Below, piece after piece: positions 35,282 through 44,010 of a stretch of 64,000 nucleotides of DNA. This stretch comes from Parvibaculum sp039680535. GTDB taxonomy: Bacteria; Pseudomonadota; Alphaproteobacteria; Parvibaculales; Parvibaculaceae. The notes under the pieces were generated by a model. That model saw only the letters and a program-made list of their open reading frames with translations. It did no database searches and was not told where the DNA came from. The DNA lies in NCBI RefSeq assembly GCF_039680535.1, contig NZ_JBDKSS010000001.1:1-64000 (forward strand), written 5' to 3'. Each line of letters starts with the position of its first letter. Within the stretch, counting starts at the first letter, position 1. The position numbers and the translations under genes were made by a program.

Positions 35282-38200
35282 TCATCCTTGTTGGTGCTGG
35301 CGCAAATACGACATCAGTTGTTCGAAACGCTGGTCGCTTTCCAGCGCCGGCGCCGCTGCCCGAATTGCTTCTAAACAGGCGCCAAGGTCACTCGGTGTCC
35401 ATTGGGTTTGATAGCCGATGACCAAGCTCAGAAAGTCTAGGGCCTGTCCCGGGAATCTGACGCAAAGATCGGCTTCATGAAGACGATGCACTAGGTAGTC
35501 AGGATAGGCGGGTGGTTGCAGCCAGACGCGGAGCTGCGTCAGTGCATCCGGGAACGCATCCTGTGCGGCGACACACAGGAGACCGAGGCTTTCGGCGATG
35601 GCAGGTGAAATGTTATCTCGGGTCTTCGGCCAGATGCCGTGCAGATAGGGCTTCACCCGGTTTGACCAGTAGTCGGCACGCTGATCGCCTGCGCCGTCAA
35701 GCGCTCTCACCAATGCCTGTGCTGTTTCGTGCAGACCGTCCGGGGGAAGTGCACGGGTGGCGCCCGCCAGTTCGGCGATGGTGAAGATGTCACTCGGGTC
35801 GAGGGCCGCGAATGTCAGCAGCGATGCGTATTGCCCGTCGTGCTTGCCTAAAGCCGCATAGTGGCGCGCGGTGTCGAGGAAGGCTGGCTTGAGCACTTCC
35901 ATCAAGGGGCGATACAGGCGTGGCGACCACAGGAAACCTTCCCAAGCCGCGCGCGCTTCCGCTTCGGAACCGTGCCAGTCGAAGAGCGGCAGAAGATGTT
36001 GCGTCGCCCATTCCCGGTCCACGCGGAACAGGGTGATGACATGGGCCGCCAGCACGACGCGGCCGTGCCGAAATTTATCGATTCGGGTATCGCAAAGTTC
36101 GGTGAATGTGGGCTTGATCTCCTCAGGCAAGCCTTGTCCATCCTCCAGCGAGCGCCGATAACACCAGCGCAGAAGTGCTTCCGTCACGTGGCCCACCGGG
36201 TGATTGATGGCGCGCATGACGGGGTCGTCAGTGTCGACGCCGTCCTGATGATCCACTGCCAAGACACGGCGCACGAGGGTAAAAAAGTGTGTTTGGTGAC
36301 CTTCGAAGGTCTTAGCAATGGCTTGCAGCCAGCGACTGACACTGTTGGCGAGGCCTTGTTGCACGTCGTCAGGCGCAGTGGTCAGGATCGGCGCCATGTA
36401 GTGCCAGGAGCGCTTGACGAGTTTTTCCTCCGACCAGGCCTGCAGCGCCTCGCGCCAGCGCTCCGTCGGCCAGATTCCATCCTTGGCCAAGGCGCATAAG
36501 GCACAAGCGGTAGTAGCAAAGTTATCGCGACAGCGCTGCCGCCAGTCGTCGTCCTGCCAGTGATCTCCTCTGGGTTGCTGATTGAGCCATTCGATTAGAT
36601 CACGGCGACGACGCGGCGTGGCAACGAACTTGCGCCACTCGTCGCCATCTCCCGTCCAGTAAGGAAACTCATCGCGCTGATCCGACGCCAACGTCCATTC
36701 GGGATATCGAGCTGAAAGTGCCTCCAACCGTTCCTTGCCTGCCGCACTCAAGGCTGCGCCGGTCTCATCGATCTTAGCCAGCCGCAGCCAGATTTCCCGG
36801 TCCACGATCCGGGTCCAACGCTCGGACTCGATGTCGTCCTTGAACATTTCGCGGGGAGGCCCCGCGAGCAGAGCCCGTTCCAGCTCCTGGAGCATCGCCT
36901 TATCGAGTTGCGGCGTTAGGGCTACCAGCAAGCGCATGGTTTCCCGTTCGGTTTCCACTGACCACAGCCACCAGTGTGTATCCGCCAGCAGCCAGTCGAG
37001 CGCGCGGCGATGGGCTATCACCCCATCCTGTGCGGCCGCGAAGAAGGCGAGGCGTCGGAACAGCGGGTAGGGCGTGTGCCACCAAGACTCGGCCACGAGC
37101 GCTGCCCGCCGCGGCGATTGCGCCACCGTGGCGAGCCAGGCGTCCCGCGTCAGGTCGATCAATGCCGTCCAGTCGTGAAAGTCCTTGTTCTGTGGGTGAT
37201 TACTGATCGAGGGTTGATGCATATAGGACAGATCGCTCCGGTCCTCGGCGTCGCCGAGCTCGCGCATCAGACCGAGCGCGTCGCGCAACAAGGTGCTAAA
37301 ATCATCCAGCAGTTCCGGTAGCGCAGCCGTCCAGCGTTCATCCTTGAGCAGGTCGCGTAGGCTGGAATGTACGTGATCCGTCGATAGCACGAGCTCCCAT
37401 TCGACCAGTTCCCTGATGCGCTCTGGCTCGCGGCCTTCTCCTTCCTCGGTTGGCCAGTGGAAAGGCTCGCGCAGCGACACGAGCGGCGTCAGCGTCTCGC
37501 GCAGTTCCAAGCGCAAGGAAGTGGTGAGCCCATCGCGCTTGAAGCGATCGCGCCAGCGATAAAGGTTGAAGTCGTGTAGCCCGGATTTCACGCGCCCGGT
37601 GAGCACCAGTTGCCACAGCGTGCGCATCAGCGCGCCGGGGATCGCCTTCGGTGCGTTGGCGCGAATCCGCACCAATTCAGCCGTGTTGCCCTCGTGTTCG
37701 AGTTTGGCCAGCTCACCAAGGCGATGTTCTATCCCCCAGACCAGATTGTTATGCAGTTGAGCGCCGCGTTTGACCAGCCACAGCAACAGGGCTGTGTCAT
37801 CGAGATGACGGATCAGCCAGCGCGCGAGTTGCTGCATCACTTCGTCCCAATGGCTGCTACGCGCGCCGGCATCGACGAAACACATCCATGGCGCCAGCGG
37901 ATAAGGCGACGGCCTGCGGGTCAGGCTGAAGGCAAGCTTGTCATCCAAAGCCGCTTTGGGTCGGATGCCGAAGCGCTCTAGGTCGGCGTGCCGGTAGCGT
38001 TCCTCGCTCAAGGGCTCCAGCCAATCCAGCGACGGCACCGGGTCCAGTTCGGCAAATCGCCTGGCAGGCAAGCCACCCGGATCGCTCAGCGCCCACAGCA
38101 GGCGGCCGACGAAATCGTCCTGACGGGTGCTCGCCAGGGGGCGCGCGATGGCGCACTCGACGACGATGCGTTCCTTGCCGCGCACGCCGTCGCGGTAGGT

Positions 38201-39064
38201 CTCGGCCCAGGCACGCAGCGTCTTGTGCAGGTAGGCGTGACGGTTGTGTTCACGGTAGAGGATGGGTGTGACGTTCTTGGCCCGCCATTCGTTGGCGCGC
38301 TGTTCTTCCTTGCCTTTGGAGTAGCTGCCGAACGCGAACATCTCCGGCGGCGACTCACCGAGCAGACGGTCGGCGGCCAGTGCGTCCATCATGTAGCGCA
38401 GAACCGGATCGTTGATGCTGTAGCCGACGAAACACACGGTGTAATTGCGAAACAGCTCGCTGACAAAACGCGCCGCCCAGCGCTCGGTGAGGTAGGCTAG
38501 GCCGAAATCTCCGCTGGAGACGACCAGCCGATCCAGTTCCCCCGCCCTCGGTGCGGCCGGGAGGAGGCCATGCAGGTATACCAACCCGTCCCAACGGTTT
38601 TTCGGCACCGGGAGCAATGGAGCCTGAAAGCGCTCGATGGACAGCGCCCTCGCGGCCATCACTTCCTCGAACAGGCGATCAAAGTTGGTGGTGATAAGCC
38701 GCGTGCGGCCCTCCCGGCTCTTGCCTAGCGTCAGCAGGGCTTCGTGGGTCACCGTCGCGTTCGGCTCACTAAGGTCGGGCGTCAGGACGCCCGCCAGTGC
38801 CCGGCGAACGGTCTCGCGGCCTCCGATGATGTCGGCTTCCAGCAACCCTATGGCGGTGTCGAACTGCCCCGCATTGATGGCCGCCTGCTGCACGGCATTG
38901 GGTGTCGCTGCCAAGTTTGCATAGAGTTTTTCCACCAGCCCTGAAAATCCCGGCAGGCGCGCCGGGTAGGAGATGCCCGCGCCGCAGAAAAACACAACGC
39001 GACCATCCTCATGCGCCTGCAATAGGCGTTCAGGAATGTCAGGGCCGTTCTTGATAAATTGCAT
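35282..39064 (-). CDS. SIR2-domain protein, probable anti-phage defence effector
   Basis: A 1260-residue cytosolic protein. The N-terminal 280 residues are a SIR2 fold: GAG (28-30) in VVFFCGAGIS, TTNFD (125-129), the catalytic-type His165 in VYLHG, SSGDFG (183-188) and FVGYSINDP (212-220). In Dsr-type sirtuins these residues hydrolyse NAD+ when phage is sensed. The spacing Asn127 to His165 equals the Asn133-His171 pair described for DSR2. The remaining 980 residues are helical and Trp/Arg-rich without a motif I know, presumably the sensor part. It fits stand-alone defence sirtuins (Dsr1-like in size); subtype is not settled. It lies alone in an island between hdaA and ppk, with an integrase remnant. 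Confidence 0.75.
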   Translation of the reverse strand: MQFIKNGPDIPERLLQAHEDGRVVFFCGAGISYPARLPGFSGLVEKLYANLAATPNAVQQAAINAGQFDTAIGLLEADIIGGRETVRRALAGVLTPDLSEPNATVTHEALLTLGKSREGRTRLITTNFDRLFEEVMAARALSIERFQAPLLPVPKNRWDGLVYLHGLLPAAPRAGELDRLVVSSGDFGLAYLTERWAARFVSELFRNYTVCFVGYSINDPVLRYMMDALAADRLLGESPPEMFAFGSYSKGKEEQRANEWRAKNVTPILYREHNRHAYLHKTLRAWAETYRDGVRGKERIVVECAIARPLASTRQDDFVGRLLWALSDPGGLPARRFAELDPVPSLDWLEPLSEERYRHADLERFGIRPKAALDDKLAFSLTRRPSPYPLAPWMCFVDAGARSSHWDEVMQQLARWLIRHLDDTALLLWLVKRGAQLHNNLVWGIEHRLGELAKLEHEGNTAELVRIRANAPKAIPGALMRTLWQLVLTGRVKSGLHDFNLYRWRDRFKRDGLTTSLRLELRETLTPLVSLREPFHWPTEEGEGREPERIRELVEWELVLSTDHVHSSLRDLLKDERWTAALPELLDDFSTLLRDALGLMRELGDAEDRSDLSYMHQPSISNHPQNKDFHDWTALIDLTRDAWLATVAQSPRRAALVAESWWHTPYPLFRRLAFFAAAQDGVIAHRRALDWLLADTHWWLWSVETERETMRLLVALTPQLDKAMLQELERALLAGPPREMFKDDIESERWTRIVDREIWLRLAKIDETGAALSAAGKERLEALSARYPEWTLASDQRDEFPYWTGDGDEWRKFVATPRRRRDLIEWLNQQPRGDHWQDDDWRQRCRDNFATTACALCALAKDGIWPTERWREALQAWSEEKLVKRSWHYMAPILTTAPDDVQQGLANSVSRWLQAIAKTFEGHQTHFFTLVRRVLAVDHQDGVDTDDPVMRAINHPVGHVTEALLRWCYRRSLEDGQGLPEEIKPTFTELCDTRIDKFRHGRVVLAAHVITLFRVDREWATQHLLPLFDWHGSEAEARAAWEGFLWSPRLYRPLMEVLKPAFLDTARHYAALGKHDGQYASLLTFAALDPSDIFTIAELAGATRALPPDGLHETAQALVRALDGAGDQRADYWSNRVKPYLHGIWPKTRDNISPAIAESLGLLCVAAQDAFPDALTQLRVWLQPPAYPDYLVHRLHEADLCVRFPGQALDFLSLVIGYQTQWTPSDLGACLEAIRAAAPALESDQRFEQLMSYLRQHQQG

Positions 39065-39090
39065 CGCGGAGCCCGTCAGTGGGTACTGCC

Positions 39091-39294
39091 TCAGTTTGAA
39101 ATCTGATGGCTCTTAACCCAGTGTCGCCCAGCGCGGTCACCCTGTGCAACGGTGATAAGAGTCTTGCATGGGCTCTTGAGCATGCTGTTGTAGTCAATGA
39201 TTGGGGCATGCTTCTCGCCGCCCAAATCGACCTGCCGAAACTCCGTCACCATCCCCTCAGCCGTGTATCTCTTCCTTGCCCTCGACCTGCTCCT
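39091..39294 (-). pseudogene. Possible relic of an IS3-family OrfA gene
   Basis: The open frame lacks a start in its first part and reads RSRARKRYTAEGMVTEFRQVDLG near the beginning, close to the first helix of IS3-group OrfA proteins (KRYTEEQI...LRQ). After that the similarity stops. A 53-residue reading from the ATG at 39252 ends 27 bases before the SIR2 start and could instead be a real small gene. Both readings are weak. Confidence 0.3.
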
Positions 39295-39548
39295 TCATGG
39301 TCAAACCCCTACTTCACGGAGAGCCAATTCTTTGGGGGCAGGCCATCCTCGTCGAGCCAAGCCAGCACGAAGGGCCACCGGCCCAACCACGGCGGAGATG
39401 GCCACGACAAGTCGCGAGCGACACAGTTCAACGCCAACGATCATCTGGTTAGGATCATCTCGCTCTCTTCACCGCTGACAGGGCGGATCCAGCGGCACGT
39501 ATAGCCGGGCGCTCTGCTAACCACAGACCTTCGAAGGGGTGAAAAATA

Positions 39549-39584
39549 GGGAATGCGCGGGAATATGCGGGAATGTTTGGGGAA
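39549..39584 (-). repeat. Array of four GGGAA motifs at about 10-bp spacing
   Basis: GGGAA occurs at 39549, 39559, 39569 and 39580. It is the inverted counterpart of the TTCC array at 34777-34810 and includes the same GCGGGAA/TTCCCGC core. It abuts the right direct repeat. Confidence 0.6.
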
Positions 39585-39606
39585 ACCACCAGCAATACCG
39601 CCAGCA
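39583..39606 (+). repeat. Right 24-bp direct repeat of the island
   Basis: Matches the left copy at 34891-34914 at 22 of 24 positions, same orientation. The two copies lie 4.7 kb apart around the integrase remnant and SIR2 gene, as expected of attL and attR. Confidence 0.6.
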
Positions 39607-39685
39607 AATTCAATATCATCGCCGATGATAATATTGTAACATATTGAAATTCATGCATTTTTTGTAAAAATCGTTTTTTATCTTG

Positions 39686-39701
39686 CATGGCACAGTCACA
39701 T
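39686..39701 (+). repeat. Right copy of the 16-bp outer repeat
   Basis: CATGGCACAGTCACAT, matching 34751-34766 at 14 of 16 positions. If it is the true core, both motif arrays would lie inside the element. It is also close to where a ppk promoter would lie. Confidence 0.35.
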
Positions 39702-39757
39702 GTTTGACGTAATCTTCGGAGAGAAAAGGCTTTTCCGGCCATAACACCGAGCGCCCC

Positions 39758-42052
39758 ATGACCACGACGCCGCGCCACCTAGCGACTGACGACAACGAGC
39801 CGACCGGTGTGACGCCTCTGCCGTCCTTGAGCACCAAGGGCGAGGCGGCTGCGGCGGGGGAGTCTGTCGAGAAGGTGCGGACGGCCCAGGGGCTTGATTT
39901 CAGCCGGCCGGAACGCTTCATCAATCGCGAACTTTCCTGGCTCGCCTTCAACATGCGCGTGCTGGAAGAGACGGCGAACACCAACCACCCGATGCTGGAG
40001 CGGTTGCGCTTTCTTTCGATCTCGGCCTCGAACCTCGACGAGTTCTACATGGTCCGCGTGGCGGGTCTGCGCGGGCAGGTGCGCGCGGGCGTCGAAACGC
40101 TGAGCCAGGACGGTCTGACGGCGGCGCAACAGCTCGACCTCGTCAACGAGGCGGCGAACAAGCTGATGCAGGAGCAGCAGCGGCAATGGTCACGCATCAG
40201 CAAGGAGATGCGCGAGGTCGCAGGCATCTTCGTGCTGGCGCCGAATGAAGTGACGCCGGAAGAATTCTCCTGGCTCGAGAACCGCTTTCTTGAACAGGTC
40301 TTCCCGGTTCTGACGCCGCTCGCCATCGACCCGGCGCATCCGTTCCCCTTCATTCCCAATCTCGGCTTTGCGCTGGCGCTCCGTCTTCAGCGCGAGACCG
40401 ACGGCAAGCTCATGGACGCGCTGCTGCCGATCCCGACACAGGTCGAGCGCTTCATCCGCCTGCCGGGCCGCGAGAATGGCGAGGGACACGGACAGATTCA
40501 CTTCGTCACGCTCGAAGACATGATCGGGCTTTTCCTCGACAGGCTTTTCCCCGGCTACAAGGTGATCGGGCAGGGCGCCTTCCGCCTGCTGCGCGACAGC
40601 GACATCGAAATCGAGGAAGAAGCCGAAGATCTGGTGCGCTATTTCGAATCCGCGCTGAAGCGCCGCCGCCGCGGCAGCGTCATCCGGCTGAAGATTCAGG
40701 CATCGACGCCTGAAAAGCTGCGCAATCTCGTGGTGAGCGAACTCGGCGTCACCGAGAAGGAACTGGTCATTGTCGACGGGCTGCTCGGCCTCGCGCAGAC
40801 GAACCAGCTCATCGTCGACGACCGGCCCGACCTGAAGTTCCCGCCCTATGATGCGCGTTTCCCGGAACGCATCCGCGATCATGGCGGCGACTGTCTGGCG
40901 GCCATCCGCTCGAAGGACATCATCGTCCATCATCCCTATGAATCGTTCGACGTGGTCGTGCAGTTCCTGCGGCAGGCGGCGGCAGACCCCGATGTCGTCG
41001 CGATCAAGCAGACGCTTTACCGCACGTCGAAGGACAGCCCCATCGTGCAGGCGCTGATCGAGGCGGCGGAGGCGGGTAAGTCGGTCACGGCGCTCGTGGA
41101 ACTCAAGGCGCGTTTCGACGAGGCGGCCAATATCGTCTGGGCGCGGAACCTCGAACGCGCTGGCGTGCAGGTCGTTTTCGGCTTCATCGAACTCAAGACC
41201 CACGCCAAGCTGTCTCTGGTCGTGCGCCGCGAGGCGGGCGCGCTGCGCTCCTACGTCCATTTCGGCACCGGCAACTATCACCCGGTCACGGCGAAGATCT
41301 ATACCGACCTTTCCATGTTCACATGCGATCCGCTGCTCGCGGCGGATGTGTCGCAGATCTTCAACTTCATCACCGGCTATGCGGAGCCGAAGCACCTGAA
41401 CCTGCTTGCCGTCTCGCCGATCAACCTGCGCGCGCGGCTGCTCGGCCATATCCGGAACGAGATGGATCATGCCAAGGCGGGCCGGCCCGGCGCCATCTGG
41501 GTGAAGCTCAACTCGCTGGTCGATCCGGAGATCATCGACGCGCTTTACGAGGCGAGCTGCGCCGGCGTGAAGATCGATCTCGTCATTCGCGGCATCTGCT
41601 GCCTGCGTCCGGGCGTTCCGGGGCTTTCGGAAAACATCCGTGTCAAGAGCATCGTGGGGCGCTTCCTCGAACATTCGCGCATCATCTGCTTCGGCAAGGG
41701 GCATGGGCTCCCGTCCGACAAGGCGAAGGTCTATATCTCCTCGGCCGACTGGATGCCGCGCAACCTCGACCGCCGCGTCGAGGTGCTGGTGCCGATTCTC
41801 AACCCGACCGTCCACGATCAGGTGCTCGACCAGATCATGGTCGCGAATCTGCGCGACAATCAGCAGAGCTGGGAGTTGAAGGCGGATGGGTCATACGAGC
41901 GCATCACCGTGCCGGAAGGGGGCGAACCCTTCAATGCACATACCTATTTCATGAATAATGCCAGCCTTTCCGGCCGCGGAAAGTCGCTGCGCGACAATCT
42001 TCCCCCGACTTTTCCGGTCAAGACTGGTGACGGCGGGTCGAACAAGCTTTAG
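39758..42052 (+). CDS. ppk: Polyphosphate kinase 1
   Basis: A 764-residue enzyme that builds polyphosphate from ATP via a phosphohistidine. After a variable 45-residue N-terminus comes FINRELSWLAFNMRVLEE, the standard PPK1 start. The catalytic His508 is in HFGTGNYHP, with the later SADWMPRNLDRRVE. Length is slightly above the usual 690-720 residues because of the N-terminal extension; a start further in is possible. It is followed by ppx after 37 bases. Confidence 0.96.
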   Translation: MTTTPRHLATDDNEPTGVTPLPSLSTKGEAAAAGESVEKVRTAQGLDFSRPERFINRELSWLAFNMRVLEETANTNHPMLERLRFLSISASNLDEFYMVRVAGLRGQVRAGVETLSQDGLTAAQQLDLVNEAANKLMQEQQRQWSRISKEMREVAGIFVLAPNEVTPEEFSWLENRFLEQVFPVLTPLAIDPAHPFPFIPNLGFALALRLQRETDGKLMDALLPIPTQVERFIRLPGRENGEGHGQIHFVTLEDMIGLFLDRLFPGYKVIGQGAFRLLRDSDIEIEEEAEDLVRYFESALKRRRRGSVIRLKIQASTPEKLRNLVVSELGVTEKELVIVDGLLGLAQTNQLIVDDRPDLKFPPYDARFPERIRDHGGDCLAAIRSKDIIVHHPYESFDVVVQFLRQAAADPDVVAIKQTLYRTSKDSPIVQALIEAAEAGKSVTALVELKARFDEAANIVWARNLERAGVQVVFGFIELKTHAKLSLVVRREAGALRSYVHFGTGNYHPVTAKIYTDLSMFTCDPLLAADVSQIFNFITGYAEPKHLNLLAVSPINLRARLLGHIRNEMDHAKAGRPGAIWVKLNSLVDPEIIDALYEASCAGVKIDLVIRGICCLRPGVPGLSENIRVKSIVGRFLEHSRIICFGKGHGLPSDKAKVYISSADWMPRNLDRRVEVLVPILNPTVHDQVLDQIMVANLRDNQQSWELKADGSYERITVPEGGEPFNAHTYFMNNASLSGRGKSLRDNLPPTFPVKTGDGGSNKL

Positions 42053-42089
42053 TTTCCCCCCTTAGAGGCCAAATAGCTGTGGGGTTATC

Positions 42090-43592
42090 TTGAACGGCGG
42101 CAGGAAGTCGACCGGACGGTTCGGCATTGTCGATCTCGGTTCCAATTCCGTGCGTCTCGTCGTTTATGCGGCGGCCGCGCGCAGTCCCGTGCTCGTCTTC
42201 AACGAGAAGGTCCTGTGCGGCCTTGGGCGCACGCTGTCCAGCACCGGCAGGCTGGACCCCAAGGGCATAGACCGCGCGATTGACGCGATAAAACGCTTCG
42301 TCGCGCTGCGCGAGCAGATCGGTATCAAGACGCTGATCATCGCGGCCACGGCGGCCGTGCGCGACGCGGAGGATGGGCCCGAGTTCATCGCCCGCATCGA
42401 GAAGATCTGCGGCTTCAAGATCAACCTCATCTCCGGCGAGGAGGAGGCGCGGCTTTCGGCGCAGGGGGTGCTCTCCGGCATTCCGGACGCCGATGGCGTC
42501 GTGGGCGATCTGGGCGGGGCGAGCCTCGAACTTGTCGGCGTGTCGGGCGGCAAGCGGCTTGGCATCGGCTCGACGCTGCCGATCGGGCCGCTGCGCATCA
42601 TCGATCAGTCGAAGAACAATCTCGTGGCGGCGGAAGCCATCGTTGACAAGGCGCTCAAGGGGCTCGACGTTCTCAAGGAGAACCAGGGCAAGCGGCTCTA
42701 TGTCGTGGGCGGCGCCTGGCGGAACCTCGCGCGCATTCACATGGCGCAGCGCCACTACCCGATCCATGTTCTCCACGAATATGTGATCCCCGCGCGCGAC
42801 GCGGCGGACCTCGCGAAGCTCATCGAAAAGCTCGGACCCAAGACGCTGGCGCAGATCCCCGACATTTCCGAACGCCGCATCGATACGCTGCCCTTCGGCG
42901 CGCTGGTGCTGGAACGCGTGATCGCCGCGATGAGGGCGAAGGAGGTTGTCGTCTCGGCTTATGGCCTGCGCGAGGGCATTCTTTTCGACCGGCTCGACAA
43001 GCGAACGCAGGCCAAGGACCCGCTGATCGAGGGCTGCCGCGATCTCGCTTCGCGGCTGTCGCGCTTTCCCGAGCATGGAGACGAACTCACGCCCTGGACT
43101 GCGCCGCTCTTCCGCGACGAAGTGTTGGGCGAGACGCTGAATCAGGCGCGTCTTCGCCATGCGGCCTGCATCCTCGCCGATATCGGCTGGTATGTGCATC
43201 CCGACTATCGGGCGCATCATTCGCTGACGCAGATTCTGCTGGCGCCGTTTTCGGGCGTCGATCACTCGGGCCGTTTGTTCCTTGCGCGGGTCGGCTATCA
43301 CCGCCATGAGGGCAGGGGCGAGCCGGAACTCATCGGCAATCTCGCGGGCATTCTGACGGAGACGGAGAATTACCGCGCCATGGTGCTCGGCCTTGCGCTT
43401 CGGCTTGCCTTCACGCTATGCGCGGCGACGACCGGGATGCTGCCCAAGACCCGACTCGAAGTGACGAAAACCACGGTCACGCTCGTCGTGCCGCGGCGCT
43501 ATGAGTCGCTGCTCGGCGAAGTGGTGCAGCGCCGCCTCGCGGCGCTTGCCCGCGCGGTGGACCGCAAGGGCGAGATGCGCGTGGGGCGGTAG
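42090..43592 (+). CDS. ppx: Exopolyphosphatase / Ppx-GppA phosphatase
   Basis: A 500-residue member of the ASKHA superfamily, degrading polyphosphate or pppGpp. FGIVDLGSNSVRLVVY is phosphate-binding loop 1, and GDLGGASLEL loop 2. The C-terminal helical/HD-like half is complete. A TTG start at 42090 is taken because no ATG precedes the family start. It is coupled with ppk, which suggests polyphosphate turnover. Ancestrally the next gene should be convergent rnd. Confidence 0.93.
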   Translation: MNGGRKSTGRFGIVDLGSNSVRLVVYAAAARSPVLVFNEKVLCGLGRTLSSTGRLDPKGIDRAIDAIKRFVALREQIGIKTLIIAATAAVRDAEDGPEFIARIEKICGFKINLISGEEEARLSAQGVLSGIPDADGVVGDLGGASLELVGVSGGKRLGIGSTLPIGPLRIIDQSKNNLVAAEAIVDKALKGLDVLKENQGKRLYVVGGAWRNLARIHMAQRHYPIHVLHEYVIPARDAADLAKLIEKLGPKTLAQIPDISERRIDTLPFGALVLERVIAAMRAKEVVVSAYGLREGILFDRLDKRTQAKDPLIEGCRDLASRLSRFPEHGDELTPWTAPLFRDEVLGETLNQARLRHAACILADIGWYVHPDYRAHHSLTQILLAPFSGVDHSGRLFLARVGYHRHEGRGEPELIGNLAGILTETENYRAMVLGLALRLAFTLCAATTGMLPKTRLEVTKTTVTLVVPRRYESLLGEVVQRRLAALARAVDRKGEMRVGR

Positions 43593-43630
43593 CGGCGTTC
43601 GGGGCTATGCCGGTCGCGTCTTGAAGCGCG

Positions 43631-43798
43631 TTAACGCGCCTGCGCCTTACCCGGCTCGATCAGGATGATGCGCTTGCCTTTGGCGCCGATGGCGAGTTCG
43701 CCGCGCTTGAGGCGAAGCGCGTCGTTGCCGAAGACTTCACGCCGCCAAGCGGTTGAGGGCGGCAACGTCCGCTTCATCATGGGCGGCGTTGCACCCGC
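43631..43798 (-). pseudogene. Decayed duplicate of the rnd 3' end
   Basis: On the minus strand this matches the last 50 codons of rnd (45626-45790). The first 100 aligned bases differ at only three synonymous-type positions, then identity drops and a single extra base (near 43747-43755) breaks the frame. Its own stop (TAA at 43631) gives an end GKAQAR instead of GKSAK. It therefore marks the left edge of an insertion, with the intact rnd gene at the right edge. Confidence 0.8.
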
Positions 43799-44010
43799 AG
43801 CACCTACTCCCTACTCTTCATGCGCAGCGGTCATGACCTCTGGTGGGGGATAGGGATGTACACTGCGTCGCACGCGATCCTGCGCAAAGTGGGGCAATAT
43901 ATTCGTCAGGCTGAAGGAGCGGTGGACAAGTACTTTCCCGGTCGCACGGGAAGAACTGGCTTTGACCATCTTTTCCGATCGTCGGCGTATCGGTCGCAAC
44001 AGCCCTTCTC

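Larger units (their letters stand above)
39065..39757. other. Intergenic segment between the SIR2 gene and ppk
   Basis: Nearly 700 bases without a convincing intact gene. It holds a possible IS3 OrfA relic (minus, 39091-39294), short open segments on both strands that I cannot assign, the GGGAA array and right direct repeat at about 39549-39606, and an AT-rich stretch from about 39600 to 39720 that should include the ppk promoter. Its base composition differs from the GC-rich flanks. Confidence 0.6.

Noticed and set aside
39106..39504. A 132-residue plus-strand frame between the SIR2 gene and ppk
   Set aside because: No known domain, irregular composition, and it runs across the possible IS3 relic and unassigned sequence.
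39686..39715. Possible Pho box before ppk
   Set aside because: CAGTCAC-ATGT-TTGACGT matches the first heptamer only; the second is poor, so PhoB control is not supported.
39455..39778. Small minus-strand frame over the right island end
   Set aside because: It crosses repeats and the ppk start region, with no ribosome-binding site and no similarity.
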